From positions 58,015 through 122,014 of the forward strand of contig NZ_QMFA01000020.1 of NCBI RefSeq assembly GCF_003285005.1: a stretch of DNA of 64,000 nucleotides, read 5' to 3'. Below are positions 7,748 through 16,800 of the stretch, piece by piece. The notes beneath the pieces were generated by a model. That model saw only the letters and a list, made by a program, of their open reading frames with translations, was not told where the DNA came from and ran no database searches. This DNA is from Paenibacillus sp. YN15. GTDB taxonomy: Bacteria > Bacillota > Bacilli > Paenibacillales > NBRC-103111. Position 1 is the first letter of the stretch. Each line of letters begins with the position of its first letter. The position numbers and the translations under genes are program-made.

Positions 7748-9631
7748 TCATTCGCCAGCGGCATCAGAACCGATGCCGAAAAGCATATCGGTGTAATAAT
7801 AACAAGCCCCGGGAACCGTCGTATTGGAGGTGGCCACCGGCAATACATAAACCTGCAAAGGAGCGGCATTTTTGAAGGCGGTCACCTCCACCTCATAAGC
7901 TCCGGCTGCCAGTGTCAGCTCCACCCGCTGATCCTCCGGCGCTCTGTGATAGGCAGGCATAAACTCGAGAGTTTGCTTGCAATCAATCACCGTCTTCCCG
8001 TTAAGCTTGAGGGACACGGGGCAGTTGGCAGCGGCAATGAGCCGAACCTGCCGTTCCGACGGATTTGTCAGCGTTGTTGCCGCCCGGTAAGCTCCCTCCG
8101 CCTCCGCATCCATAACCTTCTCCCACTCGATGCGGTTTCCGGGGAACAGGGCTTCCTTTCCTTCACTGGAACCAGGCCCCCAAACCGTCCAGCGGGAAGC
8201 GCCAAGCAGAGCAAACGCCACTTTCTCCGTTGCCCACACCGCATGATCGTGAATCCGCGTCCAGAGTATGGCCAGCTCCTGCCAAGCTCCAACTGAGGCC
8301 GACGCCTGAAGGTTGACTGCCCATTCCACATTCCCGTTCGGCTCTATGGCCGCTTCAAGACAATCAGGTCCCTTCCAGCCCTCGGGCAGGTCAAGAGAAA
8401 GCCTCCCTCTTACAGCAGTTGTGGAGCGGTTAACCAATGTGACCTGGATGGACTTCGTTTGGTTGGGGCCGATGACCGGACCCTCAGCACCATACTCCAG
8501 GATTAATTCCAGCAGAGGGTTCTGCAGGGTCCCTTGCGGCAGCAGGTAATGATTGGAGGTTGCCGATCTGTCCCAAAGCGGCTTGATCTCCTGAAGGGAA
8601 AATTCCTGCCGCTCCCAGCGGCTCGGCTCCTGCGGATGGACAATAACATCAATCTCCGCCCCGGCCAAAACCTGCTTGCCGATACGGATGGTCCGGCAGG
8701 TTAATTCATGCAAATCCTTGGGAGCCGGAAAACCGTTGATGGGCGGGCTGACAACCACACGGTCTCCCACCGGCTTGACCCATTTTTCCGGGAGCCCCTC
8801 CGGTCCCGCCAGCATCCCCAAAATAGCGCCCAGCGTGGCCGCCGTACAATCGGTGTCGTAGCCGCAGTTGACAGCCTTCAGAATCGCATCCCCAAAATCG
8901 CTGCCGTACAGCCAGCCCAGTATAGTGAACGCAATATTTTGCGGCGCATCCGTGAAATTGTCGCTGCCGTGATGCTCCAGGATCAGCGCCCGGGCATCCG
9001 TCCAGCTTTTCCCTTCCCGGTGCCAACGGAGCAAATCCTGTACGGCTTTATAGGTCCGGCTGTCGGCCGGAATAAAGCTCAGACCAATGTCGATCAGCCG
9101 GTCACGGTCCTTTTCAAGGAAGATGGCGCTTTCGATAGCCGCGAAGAACATCTCCCCATATACCCCTTCGCCTCCCGCATGGTCGACAATGGCATCCTGA
9201 TACGCATAATAAGCCGCTTTTTCCGGCAGGCCGGGGGTCACCATCGCCCATATTTCAGACCGGATCGGGGAACCCATACAGTTGGTGAAGGGATTGTTGA
9301 ACCAGCCGGCAACAGGCGGCAGCAGCCCTCTCCGCAGATTGGTTAAGGCGTAACCATACTCGTCGAACGGGAAAAAAATATGATCCAGCCACTCCTGCCC
9401 AAGCTCCCGCGCCGTTAACCCCGGCCCATACTGCTCCAGCGCATGTAACCAAACCAACTGGAGGTCGAGATCATCATTCTCCAGCGGGCCGTCCGGCAGC
9501 TCCGGATAAAACGTCAAGGCCAGCAGCTCCTTCACGCCCTCCACAGGTGCGCCGAGGGTTCCCCCAATATTTTTGCCAAGCCAGCCGCCATATACAATCC
9601 GGTAATAGTCCTGTTCATTCAAAATGTTCAA
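7748..9631 (-). CDS. ADP-ribosylglycohydrolase-fold protein with C-terminal beta-sandwich
   Basis: The N-terminal half (to about residue 320) is an ADP-ribosylglycohydrolase/DraG fold: opening GGWLGKNIGGTLGAPVEG, metal-site acidic cluster NDDLDLQ, HAGGEGVYGE, and the C-terminal metal motif GYDTDCTAATLGAILG. The C-terminal 300 residues are strand-rich and read as one or two Ig-like or carbohydrate-binding sandwiches, which ordinary ADP-ribosylhydrolases lack. The TTG at 9631 is preferred since GAGGGG is 9 bases upstream; the ATG at 9652 overlaps that site. First gene of locus 1, divergent from the AraC regulator. In this context it is more likely a glycosidase-like enzyme on a sugar than a protein-modification eraser (inference). 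Confidence 0.75.
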   Translation of the reverse strand: MNILNEQDYYRIVYGGWLGKNIGGTLGAPVEGVKELLALTFYPELPDGPLENDDLDLQLVWLHALEQYGPGLTARELGQEWLDHIFFPFDEYGYALTNLRRGLLPPVAGWFNNPFTNCMGSPIRSEIWAMVTPGLPEKAAYYAYQDAIVDHAGGEGVYGEMFFAAIESAIFLEKDRDRLIDIGLSFIPADSRTYKAVQDLLRWHREGKSWTDARALILEHHGSDNFTDAPQNIAFTILGWLYGSDFGDAILKAVNCGYDTDCTAATLGAILGMLAGPEGLPEKWVKPVGDRVVVSPPINGFPAPKDLHELTCRTIRIGKQVLAGAEIDVIVHPQEPSRWERQEFSLQEIKPLWDRSATSNHYLLPQGTLQNPLLELILEYGAEGPVIGPNQTKSIQVTLVNRSTTAVRGRLSLDLPEGWKGPDCLEAAIEPNGNVEWAVNLQASASVGAWQELAILWTRIHDHAVWATEKVAFALLGASRWTVWGPGSSEGKEALFPGNRIEWEKVMDAEAEGAYRAATTLTNPSERQVRLIAAANCPVSLKLNGKTVIDCKQTLEFMPAYHRAPEDQRVELTLAAGAYEVEVTAFKNAAPLQVYVLPVATSNTTVPGACYYYTDMLFGIGSDAAGE

Positions 9632-9675
9632 GCTGCATGTCCCCTCCTCCATATTACCTATAACGCAACAGCTTC

Positions 9676-9681
9676 ATTATA
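9676..9681 (-). promoter_or_regulatory. -10 box of the locus 1 promoter
   Basis: A perfect TATAAT on the minus strand, about 40 bases upstream of the ribosome site of the 7748-9631 gene. No good -35 hexamer is found 17 bases further upstream, which fits dependence on an activator such as the divergent AraC protein. The rest of the 450-base divergent region holds no convincing gene. Confidence 0.5.
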
Positions 9682-10028
9682 AGATCCCTATTTTGATGAG
9701 GCCATGAACGGGCTTAAGATGTTTTTCGGTTTCATGTGATATTTTTAACCCCTGATTCCCTCAGGTTTGCCGCTGGCCTTCAGGTACAGCTCTTTTGAAT
9801 TTCAGCAGAAATGGGGTCCCTGGAGACAGCCTCCTGCCGCTTCGACATGGACATTTTCAACAAGAACCAGACTCCGCACATAAAAATTGTCCATAAGGGA
9901 TGGCCAAACGCACGCAAAAGCCGTCAGGCCCAATATGCGTCTCAACGGCCACACCGACTGACTGCCCCCGTCCTTCCATATCCCCTAGTCTTGCGCCCCT
10001 CAGGCAGCGGACGGCTTAAGCAATATGA

Positions 10029-10034
10029 TATAAT
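10029..10034 (+). promoter_or_regulatory. -10 box of the araC-type regulator promoter
   Basis: A perfect TATAAT 48 bases before the ATG of the regulator gene, with no recognisable -35 element at the normal spacing. Paired with the minus-strand -10 box at 9676 it gives a divergent promoter region of about 350 bases. Confidence 0.45.
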
Positions 10035-10081
10035 CAGCTCATTCGAGGATTCTCCAAAAAAACATTGCAGGGAGCCATTCC

Positions 10082-10987
10082 ATGTACTACTCCATGTCCC
10101 GATTATCCGTATTGGACGTAAAGTGGGCCGATCTTTTCGATGTGGATACAAACCCCACCTTTTTCGAAAGCCATTCCAATCCCTATTTTGAGCTGATTGT
10201 AGCGGCGGATGGAATGGTCAACTTGGAGGCCGGAGGCAACCGGGTGGTTTTGCAGGCCGGGGATTCGCTGCTGCTTGGGCCATGGGAGCAGCATAACGGC
10301 TGGAATCCGAAGGAGCGTCAGGGGAAGTTTTATTGGGCCCAGTTTTCCTGCACGCCGGGGCTGAGCTCCATCACCATCGATGGTTCAACCGGGCTAAACA
10401 GGGTTCATACTGAACGCACCGAGCTGAGAACAACGGAAATCGGCCATGTGGATTTGCTCATCCTCCCCCGGCTGCAGCGGAGCCGTCAGCCCTATAAGCT
10501 GCTCAGCCGGTTTGAGGAGCTGGTGGACATCCTGAAGCAGCCCCGCGGGTATTTCCGTTACCAATGCACCCAGCTTATGTCCGAAATGCTTGGTTTCATC
10601 GCCAACGATTTTCTGGATCACAAGTCTGTGGATACCAGCTTCCCTGTGTCCTACTTCACCTTCCGCAGGCTGGTCAACCATTTGAACAACTTCTATGAAT
10701 CGGATATCTCCAGAGAAAGACTGGAGCGCGCCTTGGACTACAAATATGAATACCTCTGCCAGGTGTTCAAAAAGTACGCAGGGATTCCGATGGTCCACTA
10801 TATTCAGCAGCTGCGGGTCCAAAGAGCCAAATATTTGCTGGACCATTCCGGCAAAAGCATCCAGGAAATTGCCCGGGAGGTAGGTTACCCGGACCAGTTT
10901 TACTTCAGCCGCCTCTTCAAAAAATTCACCGGAATGGCCCCCCAGCATTACCGGGACGGCAAGCATCATCCCCCTCCCGGCATGTAG
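10082..10987 (+). CDS. AraC family transcriptional regulator with cupin sensor, locus 1
   Basis: A 301-residue one-component regulator. Residues 25-100 form an AraC-type cupin (ELIVAADGMVNLEAGG ... LLLGPWEQHNGW), which would bind a sugar. Residues 195-295 hold the double helix-turn-helix: a first HTH around LERALDYKYEYLCQVFKKYAG and the second with the family signature IQEIAREVGYPDQFYFSRLFKKFTG. Ribosome site AGGGAG lies 7 bases before the ATG. It is the only plus-strand gene in the first 60 kb apart from scraps, and is divergent from the locus 1 enzymes, so it most likely controls them. Ligand unknown. Confidence 0.92.
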   Translation: MYYSMSRLSVLDVKWADLFDVDTNPTFFESHSNPYFELIVAADGMVNLEAGGNRVVLQAGDSLLLGPWEQHNGWNPKERQGKFYWAQFSCTPGLSSITIDGSTGLNRVHTERTELRTTEIGHVDLLILPRLQRSRQPYKLLSRFEELVDILKQPRGYFRYQCTQLMSEMLGFIANDFLDHKSVDTSFPVSYFTFRRLVNHLNNFYESDISRERLERALDYKYEYLCQVFKKYAGIPMVHYIQQLRVQRAKYLLDHSGKSIQEIAREVGYPDQFYFSRLFKKFTGMAPQHYRDGKHHPPPGM

Positions 10988-10998
10988 GAGGGAGGGGG
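10970..10998 (+). terminator. Hairpin at the end of the AraC regulator gene
   Basis: Nine-base stem CCCCCTCCC / GGGAGGGGG spanning the stop codon region, with a weak T-rich tail on the plus strand. It also sits just past the end of the convergent minus-strand gene at 11013 and may serve both. Confidence 0.55.
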
Positions 10999-11012
10999 CG
11001 GTTAGATTTGTA

Positions 11013-12047
11013 TCACATATATAAACCCAGCCATTTCATCAGATAAGGCCGGTCATTGTTAACCGGTGTCTCGTACCATTCCGAACACAGGAAAAACTCC
11101 TCGCCATATATTTGGACCGGGGCAGAGTAATAGCGGGGCGGGCGTTTTCCCTGGGTTATAGAAGCTTTCTGAAGAAGCGGATACTGGATATCAAAGGTTT
11201 CCTTGGAATACGACTTGGACTGCATTCGTCCAATTTCATCTTCGGAAACCTTGCCTTCTTCAAGTAATCTGCGAAGAATTGTTTTTACAATAACGCCAAT
11301 TTTCATCTCCTTGAGCCCGCTTAATCCGTCTGCCTCAATGTTGTCCAGCTGTGGTGCAGCCCTTCTCAACACAGGCCTCCCCGGAACCGCCCCTTGCTTT
11401 GAAGCCTTGGCTGCAAATAGGTTATACATTTGCAAGCTGCGCATAAACAGTTCGGATGTATCCGCCACCTCGTCCAGGATGCTCAGGACAGGCTCCAGAA
11501 TCGCCTCTCTAAAATTCTCGTTATAGAGAATACGCACCTGGTATTGCAGCCCGGACTCCAGCAGAATCTGTTCTGCATCCCCAACACACCGCATCAACTC
11601 CATATGTATTGCCGGATTAATCCTCGGCGAGGCGAAAACAATGGTCCCGACTCCCACCCCCATATATCCATGAAGACACATAGCTGCTCTTAAAATCTTC
11701 TTGACCACTCTGGCAATGGTCTCGGCTTTGGAGCCATAGTTCAGCCCTCCTTCGTGGAAGGCCACATCAATGCCATATACATGGGGAGCTCCGTTATCAT
11801 AACTCATTCCCATTACATCGATTTCGGCTTGAGTGAGGAGTTGATCGATGGATTTCGTTTCCTTGTACAAATCATATCCATATTTCTCTGCAAAAAAAGC
11901 TTTGGAACTCGCCATCAGCTGCTCCAAGGTTTCCCGGTCCCGTAAATCCCATTTGCTTGATGGCTTCCAATTCAATTGAACCAACCGGCATTCCTTAACG
12001 TGCTTTAACCAAGATAAAAGCAGCGATTCTCCGATTTCTATTTTCAT
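11013..12047 (-). CDS. Unknown protein, possible nuclease-like fold
   Basis: I do not recognise this 344-residue protein. The ATG at 12047 has GGAGG six bases upstream. Around residues 75-110 there is an acidic/hydrophobic pattern (EIDVMGMSY ... VYGIDVAFHE ... Y-x3-K) that faintly recalls the D-x(n)-E-x-K arrangement of PD-(D/E)XK nucleases. The last 60 residues contain a helical segment (KIGVIVKTILRRLLEEGKV) and a YYSAPVQIYGEEFFLCSEWYE strand region. No signal peptide or membrane segment. It stands alone between the AraC regulator and an AAA ATPase gene, and does not look like part of the sugar locus. Confidence 0.55.
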   Translation of the reverse strand: MKIEIGESLLLSWLKHVKECRLVQLNWKPSSKWDLRDRETLEQLMASSKAFFAEKYGYDLYKETKSIDQLLTQAEIDVMGMSYDNGAPHVYGIDVAFHEGGLNYGSKAETIARVVKKILRAAMCLHGYMGVGVGTIVFASPRINPAIHMELMRCVGDAEQILLESGLQYQVRILYNENFREAILEPVLSILDEVADTSELFMRSLQMYNLFAAKASKQGAVPGRPVLRRAAPQLDNIEADGLSGLKEMKIGVIVKTILRRLLEEGKVSEDEIGRMQSKSYSKETFDIQYPLLQKASITQGKRPPRYYSAPVQIYGEEFFLCSEWYETPVNNDRPYLMKWLGLYM

Positions 12048-12199
12048 AGCCAGCCTCCATTGGCAGCACTCCAGAGATAACAGCATCCTCCCGGACTGCC
12101 TGCATCATACCTTTGATTATACGGACCCTGGTTCCTTTCGCCTGAGCTTCAAAGCTTCGATGCCGCGGCCTCCCATCCGGGAGGCATGGAACTCTTCAC

Positions 12200-13501
12200 T
12201 TACTCCCGCTTCAAACAAAACACCGCGTACAGCGGAAGGCTTTTCAGGCCGTTTTCATAGCCGAAGTTTCTGGCGGATACCCGAATGGCATAAGGCGGTT
12301 CATACGCGGAGGTATAAACCTTCAAGCTCTTTGCCCGCACGTTATCTGCCGATTTCACCTCCAGCGGAATGATGTTTCCTTGTTTGTCCTGGAACACAAA
12401 GTCCAACTCCGCTTTTCCCGGGGAGCTCCAATAGTACGGCGTAAAACCATTTGCAACCAGCGCCTGCATAATATAATTCTCCGCCAAGGCTCCCTTGAAG
12501 CCATTGAAGCCGACAGGCCCATTCAGGATCACGTTTGCCGCGATATCAAACTTGGAGCACAGCAGCCCGGTGTCCATCATATACACCTTGAAGGAATTGT
12601 GATCGGCGTAAGCGCTAAGCGGCATATTGCCCTCCGTAACCCGCACACATTTATGGATCATGCCTGCCGACTTCAGCCAATCCAGCGGCGTTTCATATTC
12701 ATAGGCCCTTGCCCCCGATTTAATCACTTTATACTGAAACTTGTGATTCTCCTTCGCCAGCTGTGCGGGAACACTGGCCCATGCCGCCATGATCTTCGTG
12801 GTTTCCTGCGGAGAAGCATACTTGGCCATATCGGCAATATAAGCGTCATTGAGCATTTTCTGCGCAGCCACCACAAAGTCAAAGTCCCGGGTCTCCACAT
12901 ACTCGCTGACAGCCCGCGGCATCCCCCCTACAAACAGATACGTTTTGTACAGCTCCATCGCTGTTTCATGCAAGGACAATGGGGTGAATTCCTCGTATGC
13001 CTGTTTGATCAGCCCGCATAATTCCCGATGCCCCGTTGCCCATAAAAACTCCTCAAAATCAAGAGGGTGCAGCAGCAGCATGTCCACCTTCCCCACTGGG
13101 AAGGAATACTTCTCCCGGTTAAGCGCCACACCCAACAGGCTGCCCGCGGCGATAATATGATACTCGGGCGCGTTCTCACAGAAATACTTCAGAGACGTTA
13201 ATGCCCGTTCACAGGCTTGAATTTCATCCAAAATAAGTAAGGTATCGCCTTTCAAAATAGTTTGCCCGCTTTTGGCAGCCAGTTCCCGGATGATACGCTC
13301 CGGATTCAAATCCCGCTCAAAAATAGCGGCAACCTCGCTGGCCCCCTCCATATTGAAATATACTGTATTTTTGTAGTGGGTTTTTCCAAAGGTCAGAGCG
13401 GAATACGTTTTTCCAACCTGCCTGGCCCCATGGATGACAAGAGGCATTCTCCTCGCACTTTGTTTCCACGCCAACAGTTTCTCCACAATTTTACGTTCCA
13501 T
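12200..13501 (-). CDS. AAA_14/DUF4143 family ATPase
   Basis: A complete 433-residue member of the AAA_14 + DUF4143 family. The Walker A motif GARQVGKT is at residues 25-32, Walker B is LLILDEIQ near 110, and the sensor region AAGSLLGV near 140. The C-terminal DUF4143 part ends with a PD-(D/E)XK-like signature (ELDFVFQ ... IPLEVKSAD), seen in this family. Such proteins are common, often horizontally moved, single genes of unknown physiological role, sometimes linked with defence or mobile DNA. It ends 150 bases from the unknown gene at 12047 and starts 80 bases from the dockerin-tail repeat. Confidence 0.88.
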   Translation of the reverse strand: MERKIVEKLLAWKQSARRMPLVIHGARQVGKTYSALTFGKTHYKNTVYFNMEGASEVAAIFERDLNPERIIRELAAKSGQTILKGDTLLILDEIQACERALTSLKYFCENAPEYHIIAAGSLLGVALNREKYSFPVGKVDMLLLHPLDFEEFLWATGHRELCGLIKQAYEEFTPLSLHETAMELYKTYLFVGGMPRAVSEYVETRDFDFVVAAQKMLNDAYIADMAKYASPQETTKIMAAWASVPAQLAKENHKFQYKVIKSGARAYEYETPLDWLKSAGMIHKCVRVTEGNMPLSAYADHNSFKVYMMDTGLLCSKFDIAANVILNGPVGFNGFKGALAENYIMQALVANGFTPYYWSSPGKAELDFVFQDKQGNIIPLEVKSADNVRAKSLKVYTSAYEPPYAIRVSARNFGYENGLKSLPLYAVFCLKRE

Positions 13502-13579
13502 AAAGTGTGTTCACCTCACACTTAATATAACATTTCAATAAGTGAGAAGCAAATCCATACTTAAAATCCAACATTAACC

Positions 13580-13698
13580 ACAACAAAACACCCCTCCATC
13601 ACCATCAACTCCCCAAAGGGAAGCCAAATGTCTGATGATAAGGGGTGTCCGTTCGCCTGCTGAGGAAGCGTTTTTATTGCCTACTCTATTTTATTGGC
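13580..13698 (-). repeat. Dockerin-gene 3'-end copy A (direct repeat with 34409-34525)
   Basis: About 115 bases that match 34409-34525 at roughly 90 percent, with the first 43 bases identical. In the other copy the right part encodes the last residues and stop of the dockerin protein (ADKIE-stop) and the left part is its terminator-like inverted repeat (ACACCCCT ... AGGGGTGT). Here the same stop and tail (ANKIE-stop, minus strand) remain with no gene body attached. It is a leftover of a lost or moved dockerin gene, and may now serve as terminator for the GH16 gene. Confidence 0.8.
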
Positions 13699-13719
13699 CT
13701 CTAGAATAAAGGCCGCGCT

Positions 13720-13821
13720 ATGGAAACAGGGAAATGGAGCGGTGTTTTACCAGATGAACATGGTGAGCTGATCCGGGTACCCGCGGAAGGTTCCATCACG
13801 GCAGCGTTATTTTATATATAA
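13720..13821 (+). pseudogene. Short plus-strand reading frame, probable gene scrap
   Basis: A 33-codon frame on the plus strand (METGKWSGVLPDEHGELI...) with no ribosome site. Its composition is protein-like rather than random, resembling the C-terminal strand pair of a carbohydrate enzyme, but I cannot name a family. It lies between the dockerin-tail copy and the end of the GH16 gene, i.e. at a rearranged spot. The remaining 13502-13843 sequence contains only this and the repeat. Confidence 0.25.
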
Positions 13822-13843
13822 TGCAATTTATAGTTATAATCCA

Positions 13844-16800
13844 TTATTCAAGCATAAAGAAATGGTACAGCAAAACCGCCGCGTGTGAGCGTTCCGCAAA
13901 CTGTTGCGGTGCGAAGAAACCGTCACCCATACCGTTTATGAGCCCCGTACGGTACATGCGTTCCACCGCCTCCAGCGCATAGGGGGAAATCTCGCTATGA
14001 TCCGTGAACGGTGTGCGATTCTCGCCCGCAGGAAGCTTTATCCCCAGAATTGCTGAAGTTCGATCCAGTATCACCGCCATGTCCTGACGAGTGATGAGAT
14101 CATGGGCGCCAAACGATCCGTCCGCTTTGCCGTTAATAATACCCGCCTTTTCTGCCGACGCCACTGCTGGGGCATACCAATCAGCCGGACTTACATCCGT
14201 AAACCTGCTTTCCACCCCTTCTTGCGCCAAATCCACCATCCCGACCAGCAATTTTATGAACTCGGCGCGTGTAATGGAATCATTGGGACGAAATAAGCCC
14301 TTTCCATCACCTTCAATTACTCCTCTCGCCGCTAACGTCCGGATTGCATCATCAGCCCAGGGTACAACGAAAATATCATTAAAGTTCACTGGATTCACAA
14401 CAGCCGAATAAAAGCCCAATTGCTTCGGTCTGAAGGAAACCTCACCGGCAGCCGCATCGTATTTGCTGTTCCGTACGATTTCCAATTTCCCTTCTTCGCT
14501 GATGAAATAGATGACGACCTGCCTTGGATCTGCTCCAGACGAAAGCGCATATGGAACGGAAATCTCCACGCTGTTGCGGCCGGCAAACTCTGGTATCGTG
14601 ACTCCATCAACGCTCAAATTGAAGTCGTATACGGGAACGTTGCCTATACCCGTTTTTACGTTGGCAGGCACTGCCTCTTCAGCAACCAGCGATACTTGAA
14701 CTTCCACTGACCGGGATTCCTCCTTGAGCTGATTCCCCAATTCTTTCATGGTGAAAGAGAGGGAAGCAATTCCCAGGTCAAGCTCAAGCTTTTCATTGCT
14801 TGCAGCCGATGCCATCGAAGCCAAGGATGAAGCTGGAATTGCAAGTTGGGCTTTTTTCGTGCCGGCAGGAGCATCCATAATAATTTTCAAATTTCCTTTG
14901 GAATTGGACAGCGCTTGCCGCATTTGCTCCTCCGTCAAATCCCCGCGTGCTTTGCCGTCCGAACCGACGGCAGGTTTGACTGCAATGCTTCCCGGAGATA
15001 CGACAACATTGGATGCCGGTTGGGGAGGCGCTGGAGTATTCCCCTCTTCAGCCGGTGGTTCGGTTGGAAATGATGCTGCTGCTGATACAGTCACTGCGGC
15101 AGATGCCGTCTCTCCGTTGTAAGTGGCCGCTACTACCGTATTGCCCTCGGCGATTGCCCGCACAAGCCCTGTGCTGTCCACCTCGGCCACTGCAGGATCT
15201 GCGGACTGGTAAGTGGCATAAGCCGACACGTCTATGGCGTCCCGCTGTACTTCCGAAGGAGAAATTCTGGTCTCATAAACGGCCTGAACCACCGATTGAT
15301 GGGTTGTCCCAACTGCCAGTGAGTATGCGGGATGAGCGAACTCAACGAAATAGTCCGTTACCGGCAATACCGTAATCTTATTTACAGCGGTTTTACCGTT
15401 ATAAGTGGCCGTAATATCCGCCTGACCCGCTCCAACTGCATGAATCATGCCTGAAGCATCCACGGCGGCGGCTTCCGGATTGGATGATACGAAGACTGCT
15501 TGCTCCGTTACCGTGCCATACACAAGGCTGACTACTGATTGGGCGCCCGTATGTTCAGTAACAGATGTGACGATAGATTGATGAGTTTCCCCGACAATCA
15601 GCGAAGTTTGATTCCGGTCCAGGGCAATTCCCGCCAGGAATGGATCAAGCGGCGGTTTAGCCTGCCCCAGGATCAGGTCGCCAATCGTAAACATACTAAC
15701 CGATTGCCGCTCATCCTCCGAATTCCATGAGGCAATATACTGGCGATGCCCTGTGCCCGGATCATCGCTCACCTGAATGTCGAAGCCGATTGTCAAACCT
15801 TCATGCGCGGTTATAGTTTTTAACGGGATTTTGGCCTCCACCAAATAGCCTGTATCCGTCAGCTTCACCGCTGCCTCCAGATTGGTATTGGCCGACAGCT
15901 TGCCCGCATAATTCACACGGTATTGAAAGTCATTGGCATCATAGGTTGTCGATTTGCTGTTATCTTCATCCACATAAATTTCAACCGAATCCTCATCCCA
16001 GTCGCCGTAGCTTTTCGAATTGTTTGCATTGACAACCGGATCAATAACATCCGCCAATACATAAAGGTTGGACTCGTCCCATAATGTTTTGACATTTGCC
16101 CCCGACGGCCCCGGCAATCTCGCTTTTCGGCGGTCCGTCACCAGAGTTTGCGTATTATTCCAAATGCCATCCGCCTGACCGTCGATTACAGGAGTTCCCC
16201 TGTCTGCAATTGCCGTTTTCAGCGGCTTGCCAACAATCACCAGCTCTTTTTCCGGCTGCGGAATCCCATAGTGAATCTCCGCTTGTGATAATTGGTAATG
16301 GGTATTGGTTCCTCCGCCTCCGATTTCAAGCTTCAAATAGTCTGCTTTGTAAGGCAGGAGCTCAGCCGGTGAGAAGGTCTCACTATACCAGCCGCCGGCA
16401 AGACTTTGTGCGCCGCTTCCTTCAATCTCCACCAATGACCAATATTCCATATCGGAGGATGTGTATATCTTGAGCTTTCCTGCATTTCCCGGTTCAGCCA
16501 TGCTGCCCAAGGAGAATAGTTTCACAGCGAAATCATGGATATCATTGAAGTTATAGATGATGGAAGCCGTTTGACTGTCAGCCGGCGACCATCTCACGGG
16601 GTCATTTTCAAAATCCGCGGGATTATCCGTTACCAGGCTCCAATTGCCGCTGCTTTCCAAAACCTTGTCGCTGTCAGCCGTATTTAATTCGTCCACAACC
16701 ACGTTGTCCTGAATGAAGTCGAATTGGCCAAGACAATACTTCCAGGCATCATTTTCAGTTGTGCTGGTTGGGTGAAGCTCCACTTTAAAATATTTTGAAC

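Noticed and set aside
9811..10191. Plus-strand frame in the divergent promoter region of locus 1
   Set aside because: No ribosome site, overlaps the start of the AraC gene in another frame, and the translation looks random.
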